A stretch of 31,302 nucleotides of DNA from NCBI GenBank assembly GCA_002309575.1, contig DBXP01000026.1:1-31302 (forward strand). Reading direction: 5' to 3'. Under the pieces are notes generated by a model. It was not told the DNA's origin and ran no database searches. It saw only the letters and a program-made list of their open reading frames with translations. Shown piece after piece: positions 7,124 to 15,631 of this stretch (positions are counted from its first letter, which is position 1; each line of letters begins with the position of its first letter). A program made the translations under genes and the position numbers. The stretch is from a bacterium UBP6_UBA1209. Lineage in GTDB: Bacteria; UBP6; UBA1177.

Positions 7124-8843
7124 TAACGGCCATTTCCTGTTTCTTGAAGTTGGCAACAAATTCAGCCGCTTCGCCGATTGCGACCTCGACCTTCTGGTTG
7201 GTCTTGCGGATCTTGATCTCGACGCTTCCGTTCGTGAGCGATTTCGCGCCGAAAATTATCTGGACCGGATATCCGACAAGGTCTGCGTCGTTGAATTTGA
7301 AGCCGGCGCGTTCGTCGCGGTCGTCGATCACAGCCTCGATCCCGAGAGCCTTGAGCGACTCGTAGAACTTGAAAGCCGCCTCGACGACTTCGGGTTTGTT
7401 CATCTGGAGCGGGAGGACGATCGCCTCGTAGGGAGCGATAGCCATCGGCCAGATTATGCCGAATTCGTCGTGATTCTGTTCGATCGCCGCCTGCATCGTC
7501 CTGCCGACGCCGATCCCGTAGCAGCCCATGACCGCAGGTATGCTTTCGCCGTTCTCAGCGATGAATTCGCAGTGCATTTTCGAGCTGTACTTCGTGCCGA
7601 GGAAGAATACCTGACCGACCTCGATGCCGCGGCACTCCTCAAGCGTTCCCGAACACTTCGGACACGCTTCGCCGGCGGTCGTGACCCTGAGATCCGCGAC
7701 TGCCGCCGGGGTGAAATCGCGCCCCATGACTATATTTTCGCGGTGGAAATCAGACTTGTTGGCGCCTGCGGTAAGCGAATCCATCGTCGTGATCGAATAG
7801 TCGGCGAGGATCCTGACCTCCTTTTTCAGCCCTACCGGTCCGATGAAGCCGTGCTCGGTGCCGCTTATCTCTTCAAGTGTAGCGTCGTCTGCAAGTTCGA
7901 CTGCGTTTGCGTGGCAGAAAGCCTGAAGCTTCGCCTCGTTGATCTCCAGATCACCGCGGATAACGACCAGTACAGGCTCGTTGTCTACGATATAAATCAT
8001 TGATTTCATTATTTCTTTTGTTGATTTGCCGAGGAACGCCGCGACCTCTTCGACTGACCGCTGCTCAGGTGTCGGGATATCGTTCGCCGGCGGAACGTTT
8101 GAGGTGTCGCGTTCGATTTCCGAATAGCGGGACGTCGCCTTTTCGAGGTTGGCAGCATAGTCGCAGCAGTTGCAGGAGAGTATGGTGTCCTCGCCGGCAT
8201 CCGCCAGGACCTGGAATTCGTGGCTCATATCGCCGCCGATAGCTCCCGTCGCCGCGTCGACCGGCTTGAACCTGAGCCCGCAGCGTCTGAAGATCGCGTT
8301 GTACGCCTCGTACATTTTCCAGTAGTTCTCCTTCGATTTTTCTTCGCTGATGTCGAAGGAATATCCGTCTTTCATTATGAATTCGCGGCCTCTCATAAGT
8401 CCGAATCTCGGGCGTACTTCGTCGCGGAATTTGCTTTGGAACTGGTAGAGGTTGTAAGGCAGCTGCTTGTAACTTCTGAGGTTTTTTCTCACCATATCGG
8501 TGATTACCTCTTCGTGTGTCGGACCGAGGCAGAAGTCGCCGCCTTTGCGGTCCTTGATCCTGAGGAGTTCCGGGCCGTAGTAGTTCCAGCGGCCGCTCTC
8601 CTGCCAAAGCTCAGCCGGCTGGACCGAAGGCATCAGGACCTCCTGGCAGCCGCGCTTGTTGAGCTCTTCGCGGATTATATCTTCGATTTTACGGATACTT
8701 CTTAGGGCAAGCGGAAGGTAGTTGTAGACGCCGCTCGCGAGTTTTTGGATCATTCCGGCGCGGTAAAGCAGCCTGTGGCTTTCGATCTGAGCCTCCTTCG
8801 GAACCTCTTTCAAGGTCTGGAAAAACATCTGACTGACTTTCAT
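7116..8843 (-). CDS. proS: Prolyl-tRNA synthetase, bacterial type with editing insertion
   Basis: Charges tRNA-Pro with proline. 575 residues, normal for the bacterial ProS form. Seen: N-terminal MKVSQMFFQTLKEVPKEA and LLYRAGMIQKLASGVYNYLPL, class II motif 2 region (GPTHEEVITDMV ... FRDEVRPRFGLMRGREFIMKDGYSFD), a YbaK-like editing insertion at about residues 225-380 (ending before VTTAGEACPKC), motif 3 (GCYGIGVGRTMQAAIEQNHDEFGIIWP) and a C-terminal anticodon-binding domain. A longer frame begins at 8900, but MKVSQ at 8843 is the family start and has GGAG 5-6 nt upstream. A CPKCSGTLEEC segment sits between the insertion and motif 3. It is first in the operon with the CHI-like gene and rpoH. 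Confidence 0.95.
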   Translation of the reverse strand: MKVSQMFFQTLKEVPKEAQIESHRLLYRAGMIQKLASGVYNYLPLALRSIRKIEDIIREELNKRGCQEVLMPSVQPAELWQESGRWNYYGPELLRIKDRKGGDFCLGPTHEEVITDMVRKNLRSYKQLPYNLYQFQSKFRDEVRPRFGLMRGREFIMKDGYSFDISEEKSKENYWKMYEAYNAIFRRCGLRFKPVDAATGAIGGDMSHEFQVLADAGEDTILSCNCCDYAANLEKATSRYSEIERDTSNVPPANDIPTPEQRSVEEVAAFLGKSTKEIMKSMIYIVDNEPVLVVIRGDLEINEAKLQAFCHANAVELADDATLEEISGTEHGFIGPVGLKKEVRILADYSITTMDSLTAGANKSDFHRENIVMGRDFTPAAVADLRVTTAGEACPKCSGTLEECRGIEVGQVFFLGTKYSSKMHCEFIAENGESIPAVMGCYGIGVGRTMQAAIEQNHDEFGIIWPMAIAPYEAIVLPLQMNKPEVVEAAFKFYESLKALGIEAVIDDRDERAGFKFNDADLVGYPVQIIFGAKSLTNGSVEIKIRKTNQKVEVAIGEAAEFVANFKKQEMAVNA

Positions 8844-8971
8844 GGTAACTCCAATTACAAAAATAATGTGTAGAGATACATTAAATTTAAGCAAAAACAA
8901 GAAAAGAGGAGCAAAATCGCCATATTTATTCCGTCCGGCAAAAATAATTTAAGAAAAAAATTTTTTACCCG

Positions 8972-8999
8972 TTGACTTTGCGGCTTTTGTCCATATAGA
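8972..8999 (+). promoter_or_regulatory. Predicted promoter of the grpE-dnaK-dnaJ operon
   Basis: TTGACT (8972-8977) and TATAGA (8994-8999), 16 nt apart, form a good housekeeping promoter about 70 nt before grpE. The overlapping GTCCATAT at 8989-8996 matches six of eight bases of the E. coli RpoH -10 element CCCCATNT, and GTTGACT partly matches its -35. The same site may therefore be read by both sigma factors; this is speculative. No CIRCE operator was found in the 226-nt intergenic region. Confidence 0.5.
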
Positions 9000-9019
9000 A
9001 GAGCGTGTAAGACGTGATG

Positions 9020-9039
9020 TTGATGGTTGTAAACATCAA
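9020..9039 (+). promoter_or_regulatory. Inverted repeat in the grpE leader
   Basis: TTGATG (9020-9025) and CATCAA (9034-9039) form a perfect 6-bp inverted repeat with 8 nt between, in the 5' untranslated region of grpE about 30 nt before the start. It could be an operator or a small RNA hairpin. Six base pairs can also arise by chance in AT-rich DNA. Confidence 0.3.
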
Positions 9040-9069
9040 TAATTACAAATGGTTAAGTTTGGAGGAGCT

Positions 9070-9861
9070 ATGAATAAGGACAGGGAAGAGGTTCAAAACG
9101 GAGCAAAAGAGAGCAACGTGATCGAGCTTGACGAAAGTCTTCTTGACGGCGAGAGCGATCTTCAGAAAGCTGCCGATGAACTTGCCAAGGAACATGAGAA
9201 GTCGAAAAAATCGAGAAGGTTTTTCGGCGGTCATGACCATAAAAAGATCGATGAGCTCGAAAAAAAGGTAAAGAGCCTTGAGGATCAGCTCAAGCAGAAG
9301 GACGAGAAGATCGCCGAGCAGGACAACACGATCCGTCTGATGGTTGCCGAAAACAGGAACCAGAAGAACAGGCTCGAAAACGAATACAGCTCTAAGATCA
9401 AACACGCTGTAGGCGACTTTTTTAAGGATTTTATTGCAGTGAACGACGATTTCGACAAGGCGATGGAGTACGTCAAGAAAGAGGAGGGACGTGACGACGA
9501 TCCTTTCGTCCAGGGGATCCAGAACATCTTCGACAAGTTCAAGGCTGTCTGCTCGAGGCATGGCCTGAACGGCTTCAGCAGCCTCGGAGAGAAGTTCGAT
9601 CCGGCTCTGCACCAGGCTATGAGCATGGTCGATGTAGACGGCAAGGAGCAGAACGAGATCATCGCCGAATATGTCAAGGGCTACAAGTACCACGACAGAG
9701 TCCTGCGCCCGGCAATGGTTATCGTTGCAAGCGGAAAATCTGCGGCGAAACCTGTTGAAGAGCAGAAACCGGAAAACGAAAACGAGACTTTAAACGAGGA
9801 GCCGGCCGGGGAGGCTGCAAACGAAGAGGCTTCGGCTCCAGAAGACGATAAAGAACTTTAA
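9070..9861 (+). CDS. grpE: Nucleotide exchange factor GrpE
   Basis: Promotes ADP release from DnaK. 263 residues, longer than the usual ~190-200 owing to extensions at both ends. A long coiled coil covers about residues 55-110 (KKIDELEKKVKSLEDQLKQKDEKIAEQDN). The GrpE core follows: FKDFIAVNDDFDKAMEY, FVQGIQNIFDKFKAVCSRHGL, FDPALHQAMSMV and YKYHDRVLRPAMVIVASG. The tail is acidic and Glu-rich. The frame is open from an ATG at 9049, but the ATG at 9070 is chosen because GGAGGAG lies immediately before it. It is first in the grpE-dnaK-dnaJ-tcdA run. Confidence 0.95.
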   Translation: MNKDREEVQNGAKESNVIELDESLLDGESDLQKAADELAKEHEKSKKSRRFFGGHDHKKIDELEKKVKSLEDQLKQKDEKIAEQDNTIRLMVAENRNQKNRLENEYSSKIKHAVGDFFKDFIAVNDDFDKAMEYVKKEEGRDDDPFVQGIQNIFDKFKAVCSRHGLNGFSSLGEKFDPALHQAMSMVDVDGKEQNEIIAEYVKGYKYHDRVLRPAMVIVASGKSAAKPVEEQKPENENETLNEEPAGEAANEEASAPEDDKEL

Positions 9862-9889
9862 CAACTATTAATATTTATTGGAGGAAATT

Positions 9890-11806
9890 ATGGGAAAAGT
9901 TATCGGTATCGACCTTGGTACGACCAACAGCTGCGTAAGCATCATGGAGGGCGGCGAGCCTAAGGTCATCGCAAATTCCGAAGGTGTCAGAGTCACACCC
10001 AGTGTTGTAGCGTTTACAGACAAGGGCGAGAGACTGGTAGGCCAGCTCGCTAAGAGGCAGTCTATCACGAACCCGCAGAAGACTCTTTATTCGATCAAGA
10101 GACTTATCGGCAGAAAGTTTGGCGCGAAAGAGGTCGAAAAGATGAGAGCGGTCGTTCCGTTCCAGATCGTTCAGGCTTCAAACGGCGACGCATGGGTAAG
10201 GATCGACAACAAGGATTACAGCCCGCAGCAGATCTCGGCTATGGTCCTTGCAAAGATGAAGGAGACTGCTGAAGAGTACCTCGGCGAAAAGGTAACAGAG
10301 GCTGTCATCACGGTTCCCGCATACTTCAACGACTCTCAGCGTCAGGCAACGAAGGATGCCGGCAAGATCGCAGGCCTCAATGTCCTCAGGATCATAAACG
10401 AGCCGACGGCGGCAGCGCTTGCATACGGTATCGACAAGAAGGGCAAAGATATGAAGATCGCTGTCTACGATCTAGGCGGCGGTACGTTCGATATCTCGAT
10501 CCTTGAGCTCGGTGACGGCGTTTTCGAGGTCCTTTCGACAAACGGCGATACCTTCCTCGGCGGCGAGGATTTCGACCAGAGGATCATAGAGTACCTCGTT
10601 TCAGAGTTCAAGAAGGATCAGGGGATCGACCTTTCGGGCGACCCGATGGCTCTTCAGAGACTTAAAGAGGCGGCGGAGAAGGCTAAACACGAGCTTTCGT
10701 CAACGATGGAGACCATCATCAACCTGCCGTTCATCACAGCGGACGCAACAGGCCCAAAACACCTCAACATCACGATGACCAGAGCTAAACTCGAGAGCAT
10801 CGTCGAGGATCTTGCGAGAAAGACTCTCGAACCGTGCAAACAGGTCCTTGCGGATGCAAAACTTACCGTCAAGGATATCGACGAAGTCATCATGGTCGGT
10901 GGTATGACCCGTATGCCTCTTGTTCAGAAGCTGGTCAAGGAGTTCTTCCAGAGAGAGCTTCACAAGGGCGTAAACCCGGATGAGGTCGTTGCTATCGGTG
11001 CTGCGATCCAGGGCGGCGTCCTGAAGGGCGATGTAAAGGATGTCCTTCTTCTCGACGTAACACCTCTTTCACTCGGAATCGAGACTCTGGGCGGTGTCTT
11101 CACGAAGCTTATCCCCAGAAACACTACGATCCCTGCAAAGAAGACCGAGATGTTCTCTACGGCCCAGGACAACCAGCCGGCCGTTCAGGTCAGAGTCTTC
11201 CAGGGCGAGAGACCTATGGCGAACGAGAACAAGCTCCTCGGCGAGTTCGAACTGAAGGATATTCCGCCAGCTCCCCGCGGTGTGCCGAAAATCGAGGTCA
11301 GCTTCGATATCGACGCGAACGGTATTCTTAACGTCAGCGCAAAGGATCTCGGCACCAACAAGCAGAATACGATCGTCATCAAGGCCGGAAGCGGACTTTC
11401 CGATGCCGAGATCGAGAGCATGATCAACGAGGCCGAGAAGAACAAAGAGGAGGACGAGAAGAAAAAACGCCTCATCGAAGCGAGAAACAACGCCGATCAG
11501 CTGATCTACACGACCGAAAGATCGCTCAAGGAGTTCGGCGACAAGATCTCCGCAGCGGACAAGAGCGCTATCGAGGAGAAGCTTCAGAACCTCAAGGATG
11601 CTACGACGACTGAAGACATCACAACGATCGAAAACGCTGTAAACGAGCTTACCAGCGCGGCTCACAAGCTTGCCGAGGCGGTTTACGGCGGCGCGGCTCA
11701 GGCAGGCGCGAACCCGAATCCTGATGCGGGACAGCAGCAGGGCGGCGAGTACGACCAGAACAAGGACGATGATGTCGTCGACGCCAACTTCACGGAGAAA
11801 AAATAA
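9890..11806 (+). CDS. dnaK: Molecular chaperone DnaK (Hsp70)
   Basis: ATP-dependent chaperone, 638 residues, standard length. Seen: the N-terminal phosphate loop VIGIDLGTTNSCV, the second signature DLGGGTFDISIL, the third signature VIMVGGMTRMPLVQ, the linker DVLLLDVTPLSLGIETLGG, the substrate-binding domain and a helical lid. The tail ends DDDVVDANFTEKK. A TTG at 9878 would add four residues, but GGAGG at 9880-9884 serves the ATG at 9890. It lies 28 nt after grpE and 27 nt before dnaJ. Confidence 0.98.
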   Translation: MGKVIGIDLGTTNSCVSIMEGGEPKVIANSEGVRVTPSVVAFTDKGERLVGQLAKRQSITNPQKTLYSIKRLIGRKFGAKEVEKMRAVVPFQIVQASNGDAWVRIDNKDYSPQQISAMVLAKMKETAEEYLGEKVTEAVITVPAYFNDSQRQATKDAGKIAGLNVLRIINEPTAAALAYGIDKKGKDMKIAVYDLGGGTFDISILELGDGVFEVLSTNGDTFLGGEDFDQRIIEYLVSEFKKDQGIDLSGDPMALQRLKEAAEKAKHELSSTMETIINLPFITADATGPKHLNITMTRAKLESIVEDLARKTLEPCKQVLADAKLTVKDIDEVIMVGGMTRMPLVQKLVKEFFQRELHKGVNPDEVVAIGAAIQGGVLKGDVKDVLLLDVTPLSLGIETLGGVFTKLIPRNTTIPAKKTEMFSTAQDNQPAVQVRVFQGERPMANENKLLGEFELKDIPPAPRGVPKIEVSFDIDANGILNVSAKDLGTNKQNTIVIKAGSGLSDAEIESMINEAEKNKEEDEKKKRLIEARNNADQLIYTTERSLKEFGDKISAADKSAIEEKLQNLKDATTTEDITTIENAVNELTSAAHKLAEAVYGGAAQAGANPNPDAGQQQGGEYDQNKDDDVVDANFTEKK

Positions 11807-11833
11807 CCCAATCGGTACGGAGATTAGATTTTA

Positions 11834-13006
11834 ATGGCTAATTCAACTGATTTCTACGAGCTGCTCGGTGTCTCCAGGACCGCATCCCCCGACGAGCTGA
11901 AAAAGGCCTACAAAAAGATGGCTTTGAAATATCACCCGGACAGGAACCCGGGCGATAAGGCGGCGGAGGAGAAGTTCAAGCAGATAAACGAAGCCTACGA
12001 AACCCTGAGTAACCCGGAAAAGCGTCAGATCTACGACCAGTACGGCGCAGAGGGCTTGAAGGGCTTCGGCGGAGGTGCCGATGCTCAAGGCTACGGTGAT
12101 TTCCCGGATCTCCAGAGTATTTTGAACGATATGTTCGAGAGTGCCTTCGGCGGCGGTCGTGGACGCGGAAGGACCCGCAGCCGGACGGCTCCGCAACAGG
12201 GTGCGGATCTGCTTACGAGCACGACGATCTCCTTCCGTGAGTCCTATACCGGCGTCACGAAGGATATTTCGTTCACGCGTTCGTCGACATGCGAAGAGTG
12301 TCACGGCACGGGTGCCGAAGCCGGCAGCTCCAAGAAGCCATGCCCCACCTGCAAAGGCAGCGGTCAGGTCCGTCAGGGCAACAGCTTTTTCTCTATCACG
12401 CAGCCGTGCCCGACCTGCCACGGCGAGGGCACGATCATCGAAAAACCCTGCAAAAAGTGCCGCGGAACGGGCTTCGTCAAGGATTCGGCCACGATCTCAG
12501 TCGATATTCCGGCCGGGATCGAGGACGGAATGAAGGTCCGTGTCATCGGTCAGGGCAACAGCGGCATGAACAACGGTCCGCGAGGCAACGTCTATGTCTC
12601 GGTCAAGGTCAAACCCGACGATCTCATTGTCAGGGAGGATGACGATGTCTACATCGAGATCCCGATGACCTACACGCAGGCGGTCCTTGGTGACAAGATC
12701 GATGTCCCAACACTCGACGGATCGGTCACGATGACCATCCCGGCGGGCACTCAGCCGAACACGAAGATGCGGCTCAAGGACAAAGGCTTCCCGGATGTCC
12801 AGGGGCGCGGATACCGCGGTTCCGAGTATGTTATCCTGAAGCTTGAAGTTCCGAAAAACATCTCGGACGCGCACCGCGACGCGATAGTCAAGCTCAAGGA
12901 ATTCGAATCCGAAAACCAGGGCCATCCAGGCATAAAACGTTTCCTGGAGAAGGCTAAAAAGTGGATAGATTCGCTTAAAAATTCCTGCACTTCCATCTTT
13001 TTATGA
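11834..13006 (+). CDS. dnaJ: Chaperone DnaJ (Hsp40)
   Basis: Stimulates DnaK ATPase and delivers substrates. 390 residues. The J domain has H34-P35-D36 in KYHPDRNPGD. A Gly/Phe-rich linker follows, then four CxxCxGxG zinc motifs beginning at C153, C170, C192 and C206, then the two C-terminal beta domains. The C-terminus ends in an unusual short hydrophobic tail (NSCTSIFL). The ribosome site is weak: GGAG lies about 13 nt before the ATG, suggesting lower translation than dnaK. The stop overlaps the tcdA start in ATGA. Confidence 0.97.
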   Translation: MANSTDFYELLGVSRTASPDELKKAYKKMALKYHPDRNPGDKAAEEKFKQINEAYETLSNPEKRQIYDQYGAEGLKGFGGGADAQGYGDFPDLQSILNDMFESAFGGGRGRGRTRSRTAPQQGADLLTSTTISFRESYTGVTKDISFTRSSTCEECHGTGAEAGSSKKPCPTCKGSGQVRQGNSFFSITQPCPTCHGEGTIIEKPCKKCRGTGFVKDSATISVDIPAGIEDGMKVRVIGQGNSGMNNGPRGNVYVSVKVKPDDLIVREDDDVYIEIPMTYTQAVLGDKIDVPTLDGSVTMTIPAGTQPNTKMRLKDKGFPDVQGRGYRGSEYVILKLEVPKNISDAHRDAIVKLKEFESENQGHPGIKRFLEKAKKWIDSLKNSCTSIFL

Positions 13007-13725
13007 GTTTCACTGAAAGAAACGAGATCATCTTCGGCTCAGAGGGAGTCGAGCGTCTCAAAAATTCTACAGTTGCAGTTTACGGTCTCGGCGGAGTAGG
13101 TGCGGCGGCGGCTGTCAGCCTTGTCAGAAGCGGGGTCGGACACATCTGCGTCACCGATTTCGATGTCGTTGCAGAGTCGAACCTGAACCGTCTGGTCTTC
13201 GGCTTCGAAAGCAATGTCGGCATGAAGAAGACCGATGTCTTTCTGGCGACCGCAAAGGCGATAAACCCTGATGTCGAGGTCATTGTTTCTGGTGATTTCA
13301 TGCACGGCGACAACGCTTCGTCACTGCTTCACGAGGCCGATTTCCACATCGACGCGATCGACAGTCTGAACCCCAAGGTCTGCATGATCGAAGCGCTTCT
13401 GGCTCAGCATCAGGACTTTATTTCTTCGATGGGCACGGGCGGAAAGGTCCGCCCAGAAATGCTCGAGATCGCCGACATCTGGAAGACCGACGTCTGCCAG
13501 CTTGCGAAATTCGTCAGGAAAAGGCTCCGCGGCCGCGGCGTCAGGGCGCACTTCCCGGTCGTTTTCAGCCGTGAAACGGCGGTCGCACCGGTAGAGTCGG
13601 ATGACGGACCAGGACTGGAACTTGGCAGGCCCCGCAAAACACAGGGTTCGACGGTTTTTGTTCCGCAGTGCGCAGGGATCATCGCGGCGGGATATGCTGT
13701 CAGAAAACTTCTTGGAATCGAATAG
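13003..13725 (+). CDS. tcdA: tRNA threonylcarbamoyladenosine dehydratase (TcdA/CsdL, E1-like)
   Basis: 240 residues, ThiF/MoeB/HesA superfamily. TcdA uses ATP to cyclise t6A37 of tRNA to ct6A. Seen: N-terminal ERNEIIFGSEGVERL (compare RFGGTARLYG in E. coli), the nucleotide loop G28-LGGV-G33, DFDVVAESNLNRL, the DAIDSLNPK motif typical of this subgroup, a TGGKVRPEMLEIADI segment matching the family GGxxDPxxIxVxDI, and a C-terminal QCAGIIAAGYAVRKLL with the conserved Cys. The 4-nt ATGA overlap with dnaJ implies translational coupling. tRNA modification in a chaperone operon is unusual but not unprecedented. Confidence 0.88.
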   Translation: MSFTERNEIIFGSEGVERLKNSTVAVYGLGGVGAAAAVSLVRSGVGHICVTDFDVVAESNLNRLVFGFESNVGMKKTDVFLATAKAINPDVEVIVSGDFMHGDNASSLLHEADFHIDAIDSLNPKVCMIEALLAQHQDFISSMGTGGKVRPEMLEIADIWKTDVCQLAKFVRKRLRGRGVRAHFPVVFSRETAVAPVESDDGPGLELGRPRKTQGSTVFVPQCAGIIAAGYAVRKLLGIE

Positions 13726-13738
13726 GTCCTGTCGGAAA

Positions 13739-15022
13739 TCACCAGAAAATAAGGGATGTTACGAGTGCAGTAACTATCCCGGCGAAATCTGCTGAAAGCG
13801 CTGCCGGAAGCGCGTGGCGGCTGTTTTTGATCTGGACTGCGCCGAAGTAGACCGCCAGAACATAGAAGGTCGTTTCGGTCGAGCCCTGCATCGTCGAGAC
13901 GAGGAATGAAAGGAATGAGTCGGGGGCGCGCTCTACGATCTCGCTCATGATCCCGAAGGCTCCGCTGCCCGAAAGAGGCCGGATGAGCGCCATCGGAAGG
14001 GCCTCCGCAGGCATTCCGACAAGACTTGTCAGCGGGTCGAGGGCGGTGACCAGAATGTCGAGGGCGCCGCTTGCCCGGAACATTCCGACTGCAACGAAGA
14101 TGGCGACCATAAAGGGGATTATGCGGACTGCGGTTTCAAATCCCTCCTTTGCTCCGGAGACGAGCGATTCGTAGAGTTTGACGTTCCTCAGCCAGCCGTA
14201 GAGCAGAGCGGCAAGGATAATTGCCGGGATAAGCCAGTCCGAGACCGCCTGAACGATATTTTTGAAGGTGAATTCTTCGGTCGTCTGCGAGATCCTGTAC
14301 ACCGCGCCGCCGATAAAGAGCAGTGAAAAGAGGATAGAGAGGCAGAGCCTCGATTTTTTTATCTTCTCCGGTTCTCCCGGATCATCGTTTTTCTGCTTTT
14401 CGTACCCGGCATTTGTCAGGACTGCGTCGTAGCTACCTCTCTGGAGAAGCTTAGCCATCGTGATCGCTACAGCGGTCGAGACGATGGTCGAAATAAGCGT
14501 CGGAAAAAGTATCGCGGCGGGAGAAGAAGCGCCTGCCGCTGCACGGATCGTGATCACCCCGAGCGGAAGCAGAGTCACGCTGGAGGTGTTTATCGCAAGA
14601 AAGAGCGCCATCGCGTTGGTTGCGCGCCCCTTCTCGGCATTGAGGGTGTCAAGCTCCTTCATCGCGTTGATCCCGAAGGGAGTGGCTGCATTCCCCATGC
14701 CGAGCATGTTCGCCGAAATATTCATGACCATCGCTCCGATTGCCGGATGGTCCGAAGGGATTTCCGGGAAGAGTTTCGACATGACGGGTTTGACCGCTTT
14801 AGCGATCGATCTCAGAGCGCCGGCATCCTCGATGACCTTCATGATCCCTAGCCAGAATGCCATTGCGCCGATCAGTCCTATTGCAAGCTTGACGGCATTT
14901 TTTGCGCTGTCGAAAAGAGCTGCCGAGAGCTCTCCTGTAGTTCCGCGCCATGCCGCTGCAAGAATGGCAAGCAGGATAATCGCGAACCATATGATGTTGA
15001 TCGGTGACGGTTTCTCTTTCAC
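13739..15022 (-). CDS. Spore-maturation-type SpmA-SpmB fusion, nucleoside-recognition (Gate) membrane protein
   Basis: About 427 residues, with two halves that in Bacillus are separate SpmA and SpmB proteins. The first half (to about residue 195) contains GAMAFWLGIMKVIEDAG and NISANMLGMGNAATPFGI. The second contains EGFETAVRIIPFMVAIFVAVGMFRASGALD, RPLSGSGAFGIM and QGSTETTFYVLAVYFGAV, all Gate-domain hallmarks. Around ten transmembrane segments are evident. The transported compound is unknown; in spore formers these proteins affect spore-core dehydration, but fused forms occur in non-sporulating Gram-negatives. Start: GTG at 15022 forms a GTGA overlap with the upstream stop and has GAGGTG about 9 nt before it. 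An earlier GTG at 15034 would add four residues but has poor spacing. The 3' end lies 13 nt from the convergent tcdA. Confidence 0.85.
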   Translation of the reverse strand: MKEKPSPINIIWFAIILLAILAAAWRGTTGELSAALFDSAKNAVKLAIGLIGAMAFWLGIMKVIEDAGALRSIAKAVKPVMSKLFPEIPSDHPAIGAMVMNISANMLGMGNAATPFGINAMKELDTLNAEKGRATNAMALFLAINTSSVTLLPLGVITIRAAAGASSPAAILFPTLISTIVSTAVAITMAKLLQRGSYDAVLTNAGYEKQKNDDPGEPEKIKKSRLCLSILFSLLFIGGAVYRISQTTEEFTFKNIVQAVSDWLIPAIILAALLYGWLRNVKLYESLVSGAKEGFETAVRIIPFMVAIFVAVGMFRASGALDILVTALDPLTSLVGMPAEALPMALIRPLSGSGAFGIMSEIVERAPDSFLSFLVSTMQGSTETTFYVLAVYFGAVQIKNSRHALPAALSADFAGIVTALVTSLIFW

Positions 15023-15612
15023 TTTCTTACACACCTCGCAAATGCGAACTGGGCCGGAACGTCAGTCTGGACAGGAGCGACCGACGGGTCGGCGAAGTCA
15101 AGCAGGAAATGCATCGAATCTCCGGTCGAAATCGGTGTCGACGACCAGTATTTTCCGCAGGTCTCGCCCATTTCGTCGATGGAGTAGCACCCCTTCGGCC
15201 CGGGTCCCTGCATTATCCCGGTCTCCGGATTCGAACACGGGGTATCGTTCGGGTTTTTCTGTCCTTCGGTCGTGCAGCTGATCCTGTTGCACTTCTCGGA
15301 GACTTTGCATCTGCCTCCCTCCTCGATGTCGTGGTATCCGGCAACCAGCGTCCTGAGTTCGTCGATCGTCGGAAGCCGCCAGTCGGTGTGCCCTGCATAG
15401 TCGAGTTCGCGGCAGAAGGTCACGGCGTCGGTAAAGCTCTTCTGGTTCAGCTTCGAGAGCTGGTCATTCGGGTCTTCAGCATACCACATGATACCGTCCG
15501 AACCTTTGATCACCGGTTTTCCGTTCTCCTTTTCGGCTGTGTAGCTCACTCCGCCGCCGCCGCAGGAGGCGAAAATTAAGGAGAGTGACAGGATAAAAAC
15601 GAATTTTTTCAT
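15019..15612 (-). CDS. Small lipoprotein with a single Lcl_C/DUF1566 domain
   Basis: 197 residues. Lipobox FASC gives lipidated C17, followed by a GGGG spacer. The DUF1566 domain follows: GSDGIMWYAE, FTDAVTFCRELDYAGHTDWRLPTIDELRTLV, eight or so cysteines in the middle, GKYWSSTP, then the end FARCVRK. Unlike the two other DUF1566 genes here, its last 100 bases show no NNY codon pattern. It also lacks the shared block and flank after the stop. It is therefore probably a fixed, non-diversifying member. AAGGTG lies 7 nt before the ATG. It sits 19 nt after the M20 gene and overlaps the SpmAB-type gene by four bases, so it is likely part of the same operon. Confidence 0.88.
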   Translation of the reverse strand: MKKFVFILSLSLIFASCGGGGVSYTAEKENGKPVIKGSDGIMWYAEDPNDQLSKLNQKSFTDAVTFCRELDYAGHTDWRLPTIDELRTLVAGYHDIEEGGRCKVSEKCNRISCTTEGQKNPNDTPCSNPETGIMQGPGPKGCYSIDEMGETCGKYWSSTPISTGDSMHFLLDFADPSVAPVQTDVPAQFAFARCVRK

Positions 15613-15631
15613 TTGTTACACCTTGAATCTG

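Noticed and set aside
7124..7159. Longer start (TTG at 7159) for the chalcone-isomerase-like gene
   Set aside because: It lies within proS, has no ribosome site and would place 12 charged or polar residues before an otherwise normal signal peptide.
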